The notes under the pieces are model-generated. The model was not told the DNA's origin and did not search any database. It worked only from the letters and a program-made list of their open reading frames with translations. From assembly GCA_004151065.3 (NCBI GenBank), contig NWUY0300064661.1, forward strand, positions 1 to 12,295: a stretch of 12,295 nucleotides of DNA, read 5' to 3'. The stretch's first letter is position 1; each line of letters starts with the position of its first letter. The position numbers and the translations under genes are program-made. The DNA is from Larix sibirica. Taxonomy: Eukaryota > Streptophyta > Pinopsida > Pinales > Pinaceae. Below, piece after piece: positions 1 through 7,751 of the stretch.

Positions 1-745
1 TTTTATAATCCTTAAAAAATACCTTGATTCCAACTAACTAGTGAATTACTTTTCCATCCATTTAGAGATTGAAATAGGTTTTTCTTAAGAGTAGGTAGTC
101 GTTGTTATAGGCAAATTCCACTAATGCAAGATGATTTTCCCAACACCTGGATTGATTCAATACATACATCTATATCATACATTCCAACATTTGACTCACC
201 CTTTTCATTTGACCATCATATTTAAGATGTAGGTTGTATTAAAACTTAAATTTATGTGCAACTCACGAAACAAAATTCTGCCAAAATTTTGTAATGAAGT
301 TTTTATCTTGATCCGACACAATAACATTTGGTACACCATGTAATCTTACTACTTCTTGGATAAATAATCTAGCTGTCACATGCCCAATGAGTAATCTTAG
401 CAACAATGAAATGTGCTATCTTGGTTAAATGGTCAACTAGTACTAGGATAAAATCATTGGTCTTACAGATCTTCAACAGTCCAAAATTAAAATCTATTGT
501 GATTTCTTCCAACTTCTATGTAGGTACATTTAAGAGATTCAATTTACCTACTGGATGTTGATGTTCTAGTTTTATTTGTTGACATTCAAGACACCTCACC
601 ATATATGCCACAATATTTTCTTTTAATCCTATCTAGTAATATAATACCTATTTCATACTTTAGTATATCTTCTAATATATTGAGTGTCCTTGATATGGGG
701 CACCATGAGCTTCATGAAATAATAATAGTTTGAACTCGCACTAAT
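1..745 (-). pseudogene. Integrase fragment, zinc finger plus core (Ty3/gypsy)
   Basis: The HHCC zinc finger is visible: FHEAHGAPYQGHS supplies the histidines near 680-715, and VAYMVRCLECQQIKLEHQH supplies the cysteines (CLEC at 582-593). The rve-type catalytic core follows. ITIDF (490-501) carries the first Asp, [18 protein letters not shown] carries the second Asp near 305-319, and QMLECMI near 173-190 carries the Glu, so the whole DD35E triad is traceable. ALVEFAYNN then follows at about 97-125. A frameshift near 375-385 and several stops break it. Between 745 and 970 lies the divergent RNase H/integrase linker. The C-terminal domain (chromodomain or otherwise) is beyond the window, so the chromovirus versus non-chromovirus lineage cannot be judged. 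Confidence 0.93.
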
Positions 746-969
746 ATGGTACATATATTTGATTTCTCCACAATGATATTCAAGCTTTGAATAGAAGATA
801 CTATTCTTATTTCCTGACTTCATTTTTTCTCCAATTTTCTTTTTTTTTCACAAGGTTTGACACACATCCAAATACAACTGGTTGTTCACGGATCTCATTA
901 TGATCACTATCCTAAAATTGGGTCGAGATTGGGAGATTGCACATATATGTTTTCTTCAATTTAAAGGTA

Positions 970-1440
970 TGTATTGCTCGATTTCCATTTCCATTGATGT
1001 GCATATTAATTCATAGTCATATCTACTCAAAAATATACCAAATGACACTTCTTGACATTCAATTTAGGTCATGTTTGTAAGTATCTCAAGGTTTCAATCT
1101 ATGATCTTAATTTGATTTTTTTGTCGATCAAATAATGTCAGCATAACTTCATGGTATGCCCTATTACTAAGAGTTCTAAGTCATGAATTCGATAATTCTT
1201 CTAGTGAATATTCATATTCCTAGAGTCATTGCTTACTACTCTTCCTGCATGCATAAACACTCCTCTAATACCTTTTCCATTGGCATCGGTACACATTGGG
1301 AATCCTTACCAAAATTCAATAGCTTCAATACAATAGTTGACTTAAGAAACTGCTCAAGAAAATTTTCCTTGTGTAAGGTTGTCCATGTAAATTTGGTTCC
1401 TTTCCTATATGTAACTTTGATAAAGATCGTACAATGTCAG
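970..1440 (-). pseudogene. RNase H fragment (Ty3/gypsy)
   Basis: On the minus strand, a KGTKFTWT stretch and FPMCTDANGKGIRGVFM are followed by a RVVSNDSRNM stretch and KNYRIHDLEL. The first Asp of the RNase H active site (xTDAS in the family, CTDAN here) and the HDLEL helix (encoded at 1171-1185) are recognisable. A decayed segment resembling LRYLQT.PKLN follows, which corresponds to the TDHxSLKYL...LN region. The second catalytic Asp of TDH is lost. This domain removes the RNA strand of the RNA:DNA hybrid during reverse transcription; here it is inactive. The apparent plus-strand 94-codon ORF over it is its antisense shadow. Confidence 0.88.
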
Positions 1441-1557
1441 AAAAACCTTTTGATGAATCTTGGATAATATCTTGCAAATCCACAGAAATTTTGATGAAAA
1501 AGTCCTATAATATTAGAAAAACCTTTTAATGAATCTTGGATAATATCTTGCAAATCC
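1439..1557. repeat. Local 43-bp direct duplication inside RT
   Basis: A 43-bp segment at 1439-1481 recurs at 1515-1557 with one mismatch (G/A), a period of 76 bp. It covers the minus-strand sequence coding for the ARYYPRFIK part of reverse transcriptase. A functional polymerase has this once, so the duplication arose after the element died. Confidence 0.9.
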
Positions 1558-1990
1558 CAATAAAATAAACTTTGACTTTAGTCCCATTCTTTGAGGTTGG
1601 CCAATTGGATATGGATTTCATTTTCTTAGCATCTACTTTCCATCCATCCCTTAATATGATATGTATGAGATGTTTAAATTTTCCTTGAAAAAATCACATT
1701 TATTGAGCTTAGCATACAATTGATGTTCTCATAACTTCTAGAAAAATTGTATGTGCTCTTCCTTATTCCAAGAATAGATATATATATATGTCATCAGTGA
1801 ATACCAATATAAAATTCTCTAGATACTATCAAAACACATCATTCATTAGTTCCATGAAGACAATCAATGTATTTGTTAGTCTAAAAAGTAAGACTAACAA
1901 ATTTGTAATGTCCACATTTGGTTACCATTTGAAATGGATTTGAAATATTTACTCATCTCAAACTTTATAATATTTCTTTTGGAAAAATGA
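1440..1990 (-). pseudogene. Reverse transcriptase fragment (Ty3/gypsy)
   Basis: Read from 1990 downwards, the minus strand gives a degraded GHYKF stretch, then FMELMNDVF and, after two stops, YLENFILVFTDDI. FTDDI, encoded at about 1787-1801, is the catalytic YxDD-type box of Ty3/gypsy reverse transcriptases. Downstream, pieces resembling NKEEH, QLYAKLNKCDFFKENL and GFARYYPRFIKRF match the thumb/connection region, in the order known for the family. The two aspartates are kept, but in-frame stops and at least two frame changes make it non-functional. A 76-bp local duplication repeats the ARYYPRFIK segment. The N-terminal fingers are not recognisable beyond about 1990. Confidence 0.9.
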
Positions 1991-1999
1991 ATTAAGTAT

Positions 2000-2330
2000 C
2001 CAAAGTCAAAGCCATGGAAAGATGCATAAACTCATCTTGATGGTCAGCCTTCCAAGCAGTCCTATTAAAAAAGAATTTTGCTGGAATGAAAGGACAATGA
2101 AGAGGAGATGAAGAGAGATTAAGATGAAATAAAGAAGGGAAATAGTAGAAAACCAAGGAGTTAGAAGAAGAAACTTTCTTGAAGACCGAAGGTTTCCATC
2201 TATGATTTTTCCGGTGAGGAAAGATGCATTAAATCTCCAATTGGGAATGCACAACTCATTTTTGTAACAATTTCCGGAGCATAATAAAATCCCCATTGAA
2301 TGCTAGTTTTCCCATTTGAGCTTTCATAAT
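2000..2330. other. Purine-rich non-coding stretch
   Basis: From about 2088 to 2190 the plus strand is strongly A+G biased (runs such as GAAGAGGAGATGAAGAGAG), with matching pyrimidine bias on the other strand. The 96-codon minus-strand open frame here has a composition explained by that bias (Leu/Ser/Phe-rich) and matches no domain I know. It is probably spacer, or the leader/LTR of an unidentified retroelement lying between the Ty3/gypsy pol and the primer site near 2537. Confidence 0.4.
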
Positions 2331-2339
2331 AAAATAATT

Positions 2340-2532
2340 TGTCTTTTGTTGTGTTTATATAATTTAAGTCTTATTTATGCAATATAAACCACAATAACTT
2401 CTTAACCTATTTGGTGTAGGCATAAATTTAAAGCTATTATCATACTCTCTTCAATTCGTTGTGACTCTCAACAATGAAAAAATAAAGCATTGGCTTAAGT
2501 ACTATGTATGTATCAATTTCAGTTTAAATACA
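2340..2532 (+). mobile_element. Probable LTR 3' portion (remnant)
   Basis: The sequence directly before a tRNA-iMet-like primer site ends in CA (2531-2532), as an LTR must. It holds LTR-tail features: AT-rich blocks, a TTATATAA-like motif near 2354, and an AATAAAGC motif near 2480 that could serve as a polyadenylation signal. The TG start of the LTR cannot be fixed, and no matching second LTR is seen in the window. Inferred mainly from the adjacent primer site. Confidence 0.4.
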
Positions 2533-2536
2533 TTGT

Positions 2537-2553
2537 TGGTATGAGAGCTATGG
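2537..2553 (+). promoter_or_regulatory. Primer-binding site complementary to tRNA-iMet
   Basis: TGGTATGAGAGCTATGG matches the plant initiator-tRNA primer site TGGTATCAGAGCCATGG at 15 of 17 positions. It lies 4 bases after a terminal CA, the expected arrangement of LTR, short gap and PBS. This site primes minus-strand DNA synthesis in most plant Ty1/copia and many Ty3/gypsy elements. It is on the plus strand, so it does not belong to the minus-strand pol at 1-1990. No gag is recognisable after it. Confidence 0.6.
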
Positions 2554-2598
2554 TGTAAATGATGTATATGTTGTTTGAGTCTCGTCAGTCACACACAA

Positions 2599-2657
2599 TT
2601 TGATTCCAATTGTTTTTATGAAATTGAGTTTAATTCCAATTGTTTTATGAAATTGAG
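2599..2657. repeat. Tandem duplication, about 30-bp unit, two copies
   Basis: Two adjacent copies (2599-2628 and 2629-2657) of a unit beginning TTTgATTCCAATTG and ending GAAATTGAG. They differ by one substitution and one T in a homopolymer. Confidence 0.92.
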
Positions 2658-2659
2658 AT

Positions 2660-3237
2660 ATCACTAAAGAAAATGCTGCATAAAATCACCTACAACATAT
2701 AGTGGCATTGATTCATCCTTGTTTAAATTGTGTGGCATCCATAGCTCAACCTCTCAATTGCTAATCACTGGAGTGTTATGTAAAACAAAGGTGTTATCCC
2801 ATAATTGCACCATATTCTTGGAATGAATCATGGAGGACATAATCTACAATGATCCCAAACATAGAAATTGGCTAGAATGGAGGGTTTGAAGCTACGACTC
2901 ATGATAGCACTAGCATGTGAACCAATGTGTCTTTGATATCTTCGTGAGGATTATAACTTTATATCATGTACTTTGTTTAATTCATCATGCCAACGTGATG
3001 GTAAAAAAAGAGGAAACGTTTGCAACCATTGTTTTGTTTATGTGATGGATGGTCATGTCTGTATATGACCGCGACTTGCATCATGTGAATGGACATACTA
3101 ACCTCTAGTGATTTCCCTCTATAAGTACAAATTAAAATGTTTGAGTGCCGAGTTTGAAACTTAAATATATAAAGATTGCAAAGTGTTGTGTATACTCATT
3201 TAAATAAGAAGAAAATGTATTTAGCTGGCTATAGATT
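2660..3237. other. Unassigned intergenic stretch
   Basis: Nothing recognisable was found. No frame stays open beyond short random lengths on either strand, and I could see no retroelement motif, tRNA or repeat. It should be the internal region of the element primed at 2537, if that element survives, but no gag motif is visible. Confidence 0.5.
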
Positions 3238-3242
3238 TTATT
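3238..3242. repeat. Target site duplication, left copy (TTATT)
   Basis: These five bases immediately precede the TG of the solo LTR and are identical to 5095-5099. A duplication of 5 bp is the usual length for LTR-retrotransposon integration. Confidence 0.8.
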
Positions 3243-3490
3243 TGTAATACCCCTGGATGAAACCCCTGAATTGATTATAGGTCTGATGTAAATACTGATA
3301 TGCAAATGCCTATATGGTAGAACAAATGTGTATTTGAAATTATTAATATTAAAAATCTACAATTGGCTGTGTTGAGGCAGTACGTTGAAGAGATCGAGAC
3401 TTTTGTATTCACCAAAGAAAGTAAGGGGGTTAGAATATCCTAGGGGAAAATATTCCATGACCCTTTTATATCCCTTAGACCCTTGAAAAA

Positions 3491-3593
3491 TATCCTAGGT
3501 CATGATTAAGCCTTAATTCCATTTATTTAAATTAAAACGTTCTTNATTATCCTAAGTCATGATTAAGCCTTAATTCCATTTATTTAAATTAAA
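3491..3593. repeat. 46-bp tandem duplication in the solo LTR with an N between copies
   Basis: Copies at 3491-3536 and 3548-3593 (period 57) are identical except for one G/A difference. An undetermined base, the only N in the window, sits at 3545 in the 11-bp gap between them. This may be a genuine LTR duplication or an unmerged contig overlap. Confidence 0.9.
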
Positions 3594-3599
3594 CATTGC

Positions 3600-3623
3600 T
3601 TTAAATCATGATTATGATTTAAA
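3600..3623. repeat. Perfect 10-bp inverted repeat
   Basis: TTTAAATCAT (3600-3609) and ATGATTTAAA (3614-3623) form perfect arms around a 4-base loop within the LTR U3-like region. No function can be assigned. Confidence 0.85.
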
Positions 3624-3683
3624 TGGGTTTATGTGGGATTAGGGGAAAGGCTTATATGTTTTATTTGAAAATAAAAATATATC

Positions 3684-3730
3684 TATAAAAAATGGGAAAC
3701 GTGGCTCTCTTGGAGAACCCACGTGTTTCC
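3684..3730 (+). promoter_or_regulatory. LTR promoter: TATA box followed by dyad with G-box
   Basis: TATAAAAA at 3684-3691 is a good plant TATA box. Just downstream, GGAAACGTGG (3695-3704) pairs with CCACGTGTTTCC (3719-3730) apart from a 2-base bulge, and the interior adds a short CTC/GAG stem, so the first transcribed bases could fold into a hairpin. The right arm contains the G-box core CACGTG at 3720-3725, a known bZIP/bHLH site. RY-like CATGCAT and TGCATGCA motifs follow at 3738-3760. Promoter activity is inferred, not shown. Confidence 0.45.
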
Positions 3731-4230
3731 ATATTTCCATGCATAAAGCCAATGCATGCAAATGGAAATGGGATGATTATGCATTACACCTTCATCTGGA
3801 AAAAAAGGGGGGTGTGCACAGGAATGTATGAGATAACAGAGAAGGAGAAATGGTTGCTTGGGATTGGGTGGAGGCGAACCAAAACCTATGAACAAATTTT
3901 TGAATGGTGTTGACTAAACTCATTTTTCTCCCCGAACCACTAATAATCTTGTGATTGAATGTTGGGTTGTGGTCAATGCAATAGTGAACTGTGTTTCTGA
4001 GTTTTATTTTCCATACGTAATTAAATTGCTGAGTCTTTTTCTATGATAAATTATTAATTAAAGGGAAGGGCATTTTTGGTATGTTTAGTTGTGTATATGG
4101 AAGTTCAACCAAGAAATGGCTCTTTTGTTGTGAGATTTAATTACGGTTTTACCGGCAAATTGATTATTTCATTTTGAGTGTTGAAAATTAGATCCCATTG
4201 CTTAATGAGTAATTGAATAGCCATGTACTT

Positions 4231-4335
4231 GGTTAATGCACATAACTCAATCCATTAGAGAAAATGAAAATACTTCTTAAATAATGGTTAATTGCCCATA
4301 GTTCAATTCATTATGAACAATGAAGTATTTGTGAA
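4231..4335. repeat. Diverged tandem repeat, about 55-bp period
   Basis: GGTTAAT...CATAACTCAATCCATTA from 4231 and GGTTAATTG...CATAGTTCAATTCATTA from 4286 align over about 46 bp at roughly three-quarters identity. It is an old internal duplication of the LTR. Confidence 0.6.
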
Positions 4336-4707
4336 GTATTTATTTTATGCTCAATGTTTGGTTCAAATATAAACCACATGAAAGTAATATGTGGTAATTG
4401 CATTAAGTTGCACATAATTAGCATTTAAACTTAATTGGTAAATTGAAAACCAATACCATATGTTAAGGCTTAACTAATATGCCTTGTAATGAATGGTATT
4501 TAGAAACCTTAGGTTGGTTTTACTTAACCAAATAAGTATAAATGATTATGTTGAATCATTATCTTATTGCACAATTATTATGTTCGAATATTACATTCAT
4601 GTTTTGGAAGGAACACTAATCGCTATCCTATCTAATTTATCAATTCTCACTGCGGATCTTAGTAAATTTAATTATAACTTGTGTTAAACCTATGTGTTTA
4701 TTGTTTA

Positions 4708-4783
4708 TTAGTGCGCAATTCTTAATAGGGTTTATTTTCACGGTTTTTACTGTACATTTTTAGTGCGCAGTTTTAATAGAATA
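4708..4783. repeat. Diverged direct repeat with TTAGTGCGCA core
   Basis: TTAGTGCGCAATTCTTAATAG at 4708-4728 recurs as a near copy at 4760-4779 (period 52). A weaker third unit, TTAGTGAAAG, follows at about 4799. They lie in the distal LTR. CpG-containing TGCGCA is otherwise rare in this AT-rich element. Confidence 0.6.
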
Positions 4784-5094
4784 ATTACTGCAGAGTTTTT
4801 AGTGAAAGATTTAGTAGAAAAGTTTGTCCAAGTTTTAATTTGGTATGGGTCCATTATAAGATATTTTTAATTGGAAAATATTTATTATGTGAATTAATGA
4901 TGAAATAATATTAGAATTGATAAATGCTCAACATGTAATTAAATTAAGCTTCCGCTAAAAGATCCATTTAATATGTTTTTGCTATGCATTGTTGCACATA
5001 AGCTTACATAATGCATATGAAATTTATGCATGTACTATTTAGAAACACAAAAATTATTTATTATGCAAGTTAATGTGACATTGGGTGTGTTACA

Positions 5095-5099
5095 TTATT
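5095..5099. repeat. Target site duplication, right copy (TTATT)
   Basis: These five bases immediately follow the terminal CA of the solo LTR and are identical to 3238-3242. AT-richness makes a chance match possible, but the exact position beside both LTR ends argues against it. Confidence 0.8.
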
Positions 5100-5111
5100 C
5101 GCTAAAATTTC

Positions 5112-5230
5112 AAACCAAGCATTATAACCAATGAATAAACAACATTGAGGAGGCATGAAACCAAGCATTATAACCAATGAATAAACAACATTGAGGAGGC
5201 ATGAAACCAAGCATTATAATTGGAGGCATG
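5112..5230. repeat. 46-bp tandem repeat, two exact copies plus a deleted third
   Basis: Units at 5112-5157 and 5158-5203 are identical over 46 bp. A third unit (5204-5230) keeps the first 16 bases and the GGAGGCATG end but has lost the middle 19. The array begins 13 bp after the solo-LTR target duplication. Exact identity of the two full units in otherwise decayed sequence implies a recent duplication. Confidence 0.95.
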
Positions 5231-5399
5231 ATCTCAAGCTATTTGTAATATCAAAGGTCTTATTTTAGTTTCCATAGAATGTTTATGTTGATGAGGTGTG
5301 TGGGTTATAATCCCCACATTTATGAATCATATCGGTAGCAGAGCATTTGAATCCATAAACTTGAAGCAGTGACCAACACTTTGAGTAGAAGCATACCCA

Positions 5400-5799
5400 T
5401 CATGAGTAAGGCATTAAAAGGAGATAGGTTAGAAGAGTTAAAAGGCTTCAATGTGTAGATCCAAGAAGAGAGTCAACACTTTAAAGAGAGGATAGCATAG
5501 CTAGAAAAGGAGCATGAGACAATGGAAAACTAGTAGGTATCTATCCAAGAGGCCAAGGAAGTGAAAATTTTCCATTTCTATTGCAAATTCCAACACTATG
5601 ATCAAGACAACCATGATAATCTCACCCTCCAAATACCTTTCGTAAGAGCACTTTGGTGACTTTAAAAAACATGATAGAGGCATCGGTTCCAAGCTCATGT
5701 CAAATCATGGGTTATGATGGCCAAGGGCTAGGCAAGAGAAGCCAAGGGAATGTAAAACCATCATATTTGAACATAGGTGTTGATGCATTTTCCCATTAG
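5400..5799 (+). pseudogene. Retroelement ORF fragment with coiled coil and G-patch motif
   Basis: One plus-strand frame from about 5420 to 5640 reads as charged, Glu/Lys-rich protein (GDRLEELKGF, QEESQHFKERIA, LEKEHETMEN, IQEAKEVKIFHFYCKFQ), broken by a few stops; it resembles a coiled coil. After a +1 shift near 5640 the next frame gives TLVTLKNMIEASVPSS and then MGYDGQGLGKRSQG at 5706-5747. This is a clear G-patch (hydrophobic-G-Y-x-G-x-G-L-G-K...QG). A TAG at 5797-5799 closes the frame. G-patch modules bind RNA or helicases and also occur in retroelement polyproteins near the protease. A G-patch host gene fragment is the alternative. No RT follows. Confidence 0.6.
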
Positions 5800-6540
5800 G
5801 GAAGAGCTTAATGTAGAGGGAAATCTGTGAAGGATAGATAGAACCCTCCATATTTTTAGAGAGGTGGTTCTCCTCTTTTCCAAATATAGTTCTTCAATGG
5901 ATGTTTCTTAAATAGTGGGGAATGCATTAACTCAATTACCTTAATTAGAATTTGAAGCAACAAGAAAGTAAGTAGGAAATTCTAGAAGCTATAGTCAAGG
6001 TGCGGGGAGAGAATATAGATAAATTGATTAAGAGAGGAGAAACCTAAATGAAGAAAGGTATAAAGGAAAGGAATATTGAGGTAAGAATTAAAATTAAGAG
6101 TTACGAATTAAAATTAAGAATTTAGAACAAGAGATTTCGTAGAGAGGGAAAATATTAGAAAATCAAAACCATAATGGAAAGAAAAGTAGTAAAGAGAGAA
6201 TATGAATCAATGGGGGAGAAATATGGGCCTAGAATGAGGGAGCAAGCCTATTCACTTAGACTATGTATAATAGGCTTCCAAGAATGGCTAAGTTTGTACA
6301 TATTCTAGGAGGTTGGTTTGGTTAAAGAAAATGGGATGTTTGTACTTATGGTCCAATGTTATGCTATAGCTGATTTAGTGATGCAATTGTGTTTGTTTCA
6401 GCTATATGTTATTTGATATGGGTTTTGATGGATCCACAATGGCTAATGATTTGTAAATCCTATATAATATATTATAATGCTTAGGGGAATCCATGAAAAT
6501 GGGTAACATATCTTGGTAAGAGAGTGGATGAAAAAAAAAA
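5800..6540. other. Purine-rich unassigned stretch
   Basis: No coding signal is convincing. From about 5930 to 6240 the plus strand is A+G-rich with all frames stopped repeatedly. This may be the decayed continuation of the G-patch ORF (a basic gag/spacer-like region), but no zinc knuckle, protease or RT motif is visible. A polyA run lies at about 6530-6541. Confidence 0.4.
6085..6124. repeat. 20-bp tandem duplication
   Basis: GAATTAAAATTAAGAGTTAC (6085-6104) is followed directly by GAATTAAAATTAAGAATTTA (6105-6124), with the first 15 bases identical. Confidence 0.85.
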
Positions 6541-6549
6541 ATTCCATAC

Positions 6550-6930
6550 CCTCAATTGAGGTAATTTTAAGCTCTCAATCAAGATTTTCTGACTTCAAGT
6601 GAGCCTTCAAATAAACCTTTGATGGAGGGTTATTAACGGATGTGGAAAACCACTGATTGAGGTATCTAATTGGGCTAAGAGAACCCTTGATTGATCTCTA
6701 TAGCTTGATCGATCTATAGAGCTTGATTGAGGTCTCATTTTTATCCAATGGAATCTCATTGTCATCGTAGGTCCCTTGACTAAGCTATGTTTATAAACCC
6801 ACAAATACATCGACTAAGGGTTTAATTAACTCATAATAGAGGTATTTTGAAAATCCTCATTAAGCCCTTGACCAATATTTATAAAACCCTCGATCAAGAT
6901 ATATTGCATAATCGAGGGTTGAAATCCAAA
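6550..6930. repeat. Cluster of degenerate TTGATTGAGG / CTCGATCAAG palindromic motifs
   Basis: Short related words recur in both orientations: CCTCAATTGAGG near 6551, CTTGATTGATC near 6686, CTTGATCGATC near 6704, CTTGATTGAGG near 6723 and CCCTCGATCAAG near 6887. Two clean hairpins occur. CTCTATAG/CTATAGAG (6696-6703 with 6714-6721) enclose CTTGATCGAT. AACCCTCGAT/ATCGAGGGTT (6885-6894 with 6911-6920) enclose a 16-base loop. No frame codes convincingly. Such clusters are compatible with an LTR U3 region, but no LTR ends could be fixed. Confidence 0.6.
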
Positions 6931-7410
6931 AATCCAAGCCCTTTCTCGTAAGATTTTATGTAGTTGCAACTTTTAGGGGGGTGAAATTCCTCCATATATT
7001 TCATCTTAGGTGGTGGATTTTATGCCAATGGATTCATCAGTGAATCCTCTGTCCAATGGCATCTCATTTTCAAACTTTCGATTTCATATTATATTTTTAA
7101 TTTATTTTGTTTTAAAACCTATACTTATTTTTTTCATAGTTTTGAAGGAACTTGGAGAAAAATCAATAGCATAAAATCTACACAACCAAAAAATTAGACA
7201 AAATATGTGGGATCCCCATGGGTATTTCCTCTTCAAAAGGGATTTTAATTTTTTTAATTTTTTCAATTTATGTATACAACAGGGAAAAACTTGATGGGAA
7301 CACAAAGGTGTATCCAATGCGATTCAAATAGTCATGCTTGGTTTCAAAAAATAATAAAAAAGATAGTTTACAAAAAAAAAGTGGGATCTACTACATTCTC
7401 TATGGATCAA
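6931..7410. other. Unassigned stretch with a small hairpin
   Basis: A perfect stem GGATTCA/TGAATCC (7030-7036 with 7041-7047, loop TCAG) sits inside a larger imperfect palindrome bounded by ATGCCAATG and CCAATGGCAT (7022-7062). A plus-strand open frame from 7270 contains CIQC...H, but it has no recognisable domain and crosses into the probable LTR, so I do not call it a gene. A G-run (AGGGGGG near 6974) followed by TG could be a polypurine tract, unsupported by anything else. Confidence 0.4.
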
Positions 7411-7604
7411 TGTTGTAATATATGGGATTACATGAGGTTACAAGTAGCATTTCACAACATGTAATTAAGTACAAGAACATGCATACATAAAGGAGCAAAG
7501 AGATGAGATTAATGGTCACACCAACAACATGTTGTCTATTATATTATCAGACCATAATGTACAAAAGATGAGGTAAATCATGTCATATAACATCTGGCTC
7601 AATG

Positions 7605-7620
7605 ATATATATATATATAT
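7605..7620. repeat. (AT)8 microsatellite
   Basis: Eight AT units inside the probable LTR. On the minus strand this doubles as an AT-rich, TATA-like stretch. Confidence 0.95.
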
Positions 7621-7716
7621 AAAATACAATCGGTTAGACAATTGTAACTGCATAAATGTCTACTAGTTGACGTAAATGACTCTACTAGACTAGGCTGACT
7701 AGTCGTTGGTCCGTCA

Positions 7717-7751
7717 GGAGGACCTAGTCGAATCGTCGACTAGGCTCCTCC
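7717..7751. repeat. Strong hairpin at the LTR end, CCTAGTCGA arms
   Basis: GGAGGACCTAGTCGA (7717-7731) pairs with TCGACTAGGCTCCTCC (7736-7751) over 15 base pairs with a single bulged base and a 4-base ATCG loop. Related CTAGTCGA/GACTAG words fill 7660-7716 as well. The stem ends 4 bp inside the proposed LTR terminus. Confidence 0.92.

Larger units (their letters stand above)
1..1990 (-). mobile_element. Decayed Ty3/gypsy LTR retrotransposon, pol region
   Basis: The minus strand carries reverse transcriptase, then RNase H, then integrase. This RT-RH-IN order is the hallmark of Ty3/gypsy (Metaviridae); Ty1/copia has integrase first. Every domain is interrupted by stops and frameshifts, so the reading frame has to be followed piecewise. 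Gag, protease and both LTRs are missing: the 5' side fades out near 1990, and the integrase C-terminal part runs off the left edge. The motif spellings ([16 protein letters not shown]) are typical of plant elements. A dead fossil copy; no product is expected. The domain entries below give the landmarks. Confidence 0.95.
3243..5094 (+). mobile_element. Solo LTR of a large-LTR retrotransposon (1852 bp)
   Basis: The segment starts TGTAATACCCCT and ends GGGTGTGTTACA, giving TG...CA ends with imperfect inverted termini. It is flanked by identical 5-bp direct repeats TTATT at 3238-3242 and 5095-5099. No coding domain, primer site or second LTR copy is inside, so it is best read as a solo LTR left by recombination between the two LTRs of a full element. 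Plus orientation is inferred from a TATA box at 3684 and from the TGTAATACCC start common to plant Ty3/gypsy LTRs. Its length suits the long-LTR gypsy elements common in conifers, but I cannot name the family. Open frames inside (for example 3692-3913) lack any domain and are judged spurious. Confidence 0.82.

Noticed and set aside
1183-1467. Plus-strand open frame of 94 codons
   Set aside because: Antisense shadow of the minus-strand RNase H region, which carries recognisable motifs.
2006-2296. Minus-strand open frame of 96 codons, hydrophobic
   Set aside because: Its Leu/Ser/Phe composition follows from the pyrimidine-rich strand; no domain, promoter or continuity with the Ty3/gypsy pol.
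3683-3913. Overlapping open frames on both strands inside the solo LTR
   Set aside because: Short, mutually antisense, no domain, and located in a non-coding LTR just after its TATA box.
4493-4687. Plus-strand open frame of 64 codons in the solo LTR
   Set aside because: Random-length frame in AT-rich sequence with no motif.
6970-6985. G-run followed by TG as a second polypurine tract and LTR start
   Set aside because: No conserved box before it, no paired LTR end and no adjacent coding sequence to support it.
7270-7464. Open frame with CIQC...H, possible zinc finger
   Set aside because: Only one Cys pair and one His, no recognised family pattern, and it crosses the proposed LTR boundary at 7411.
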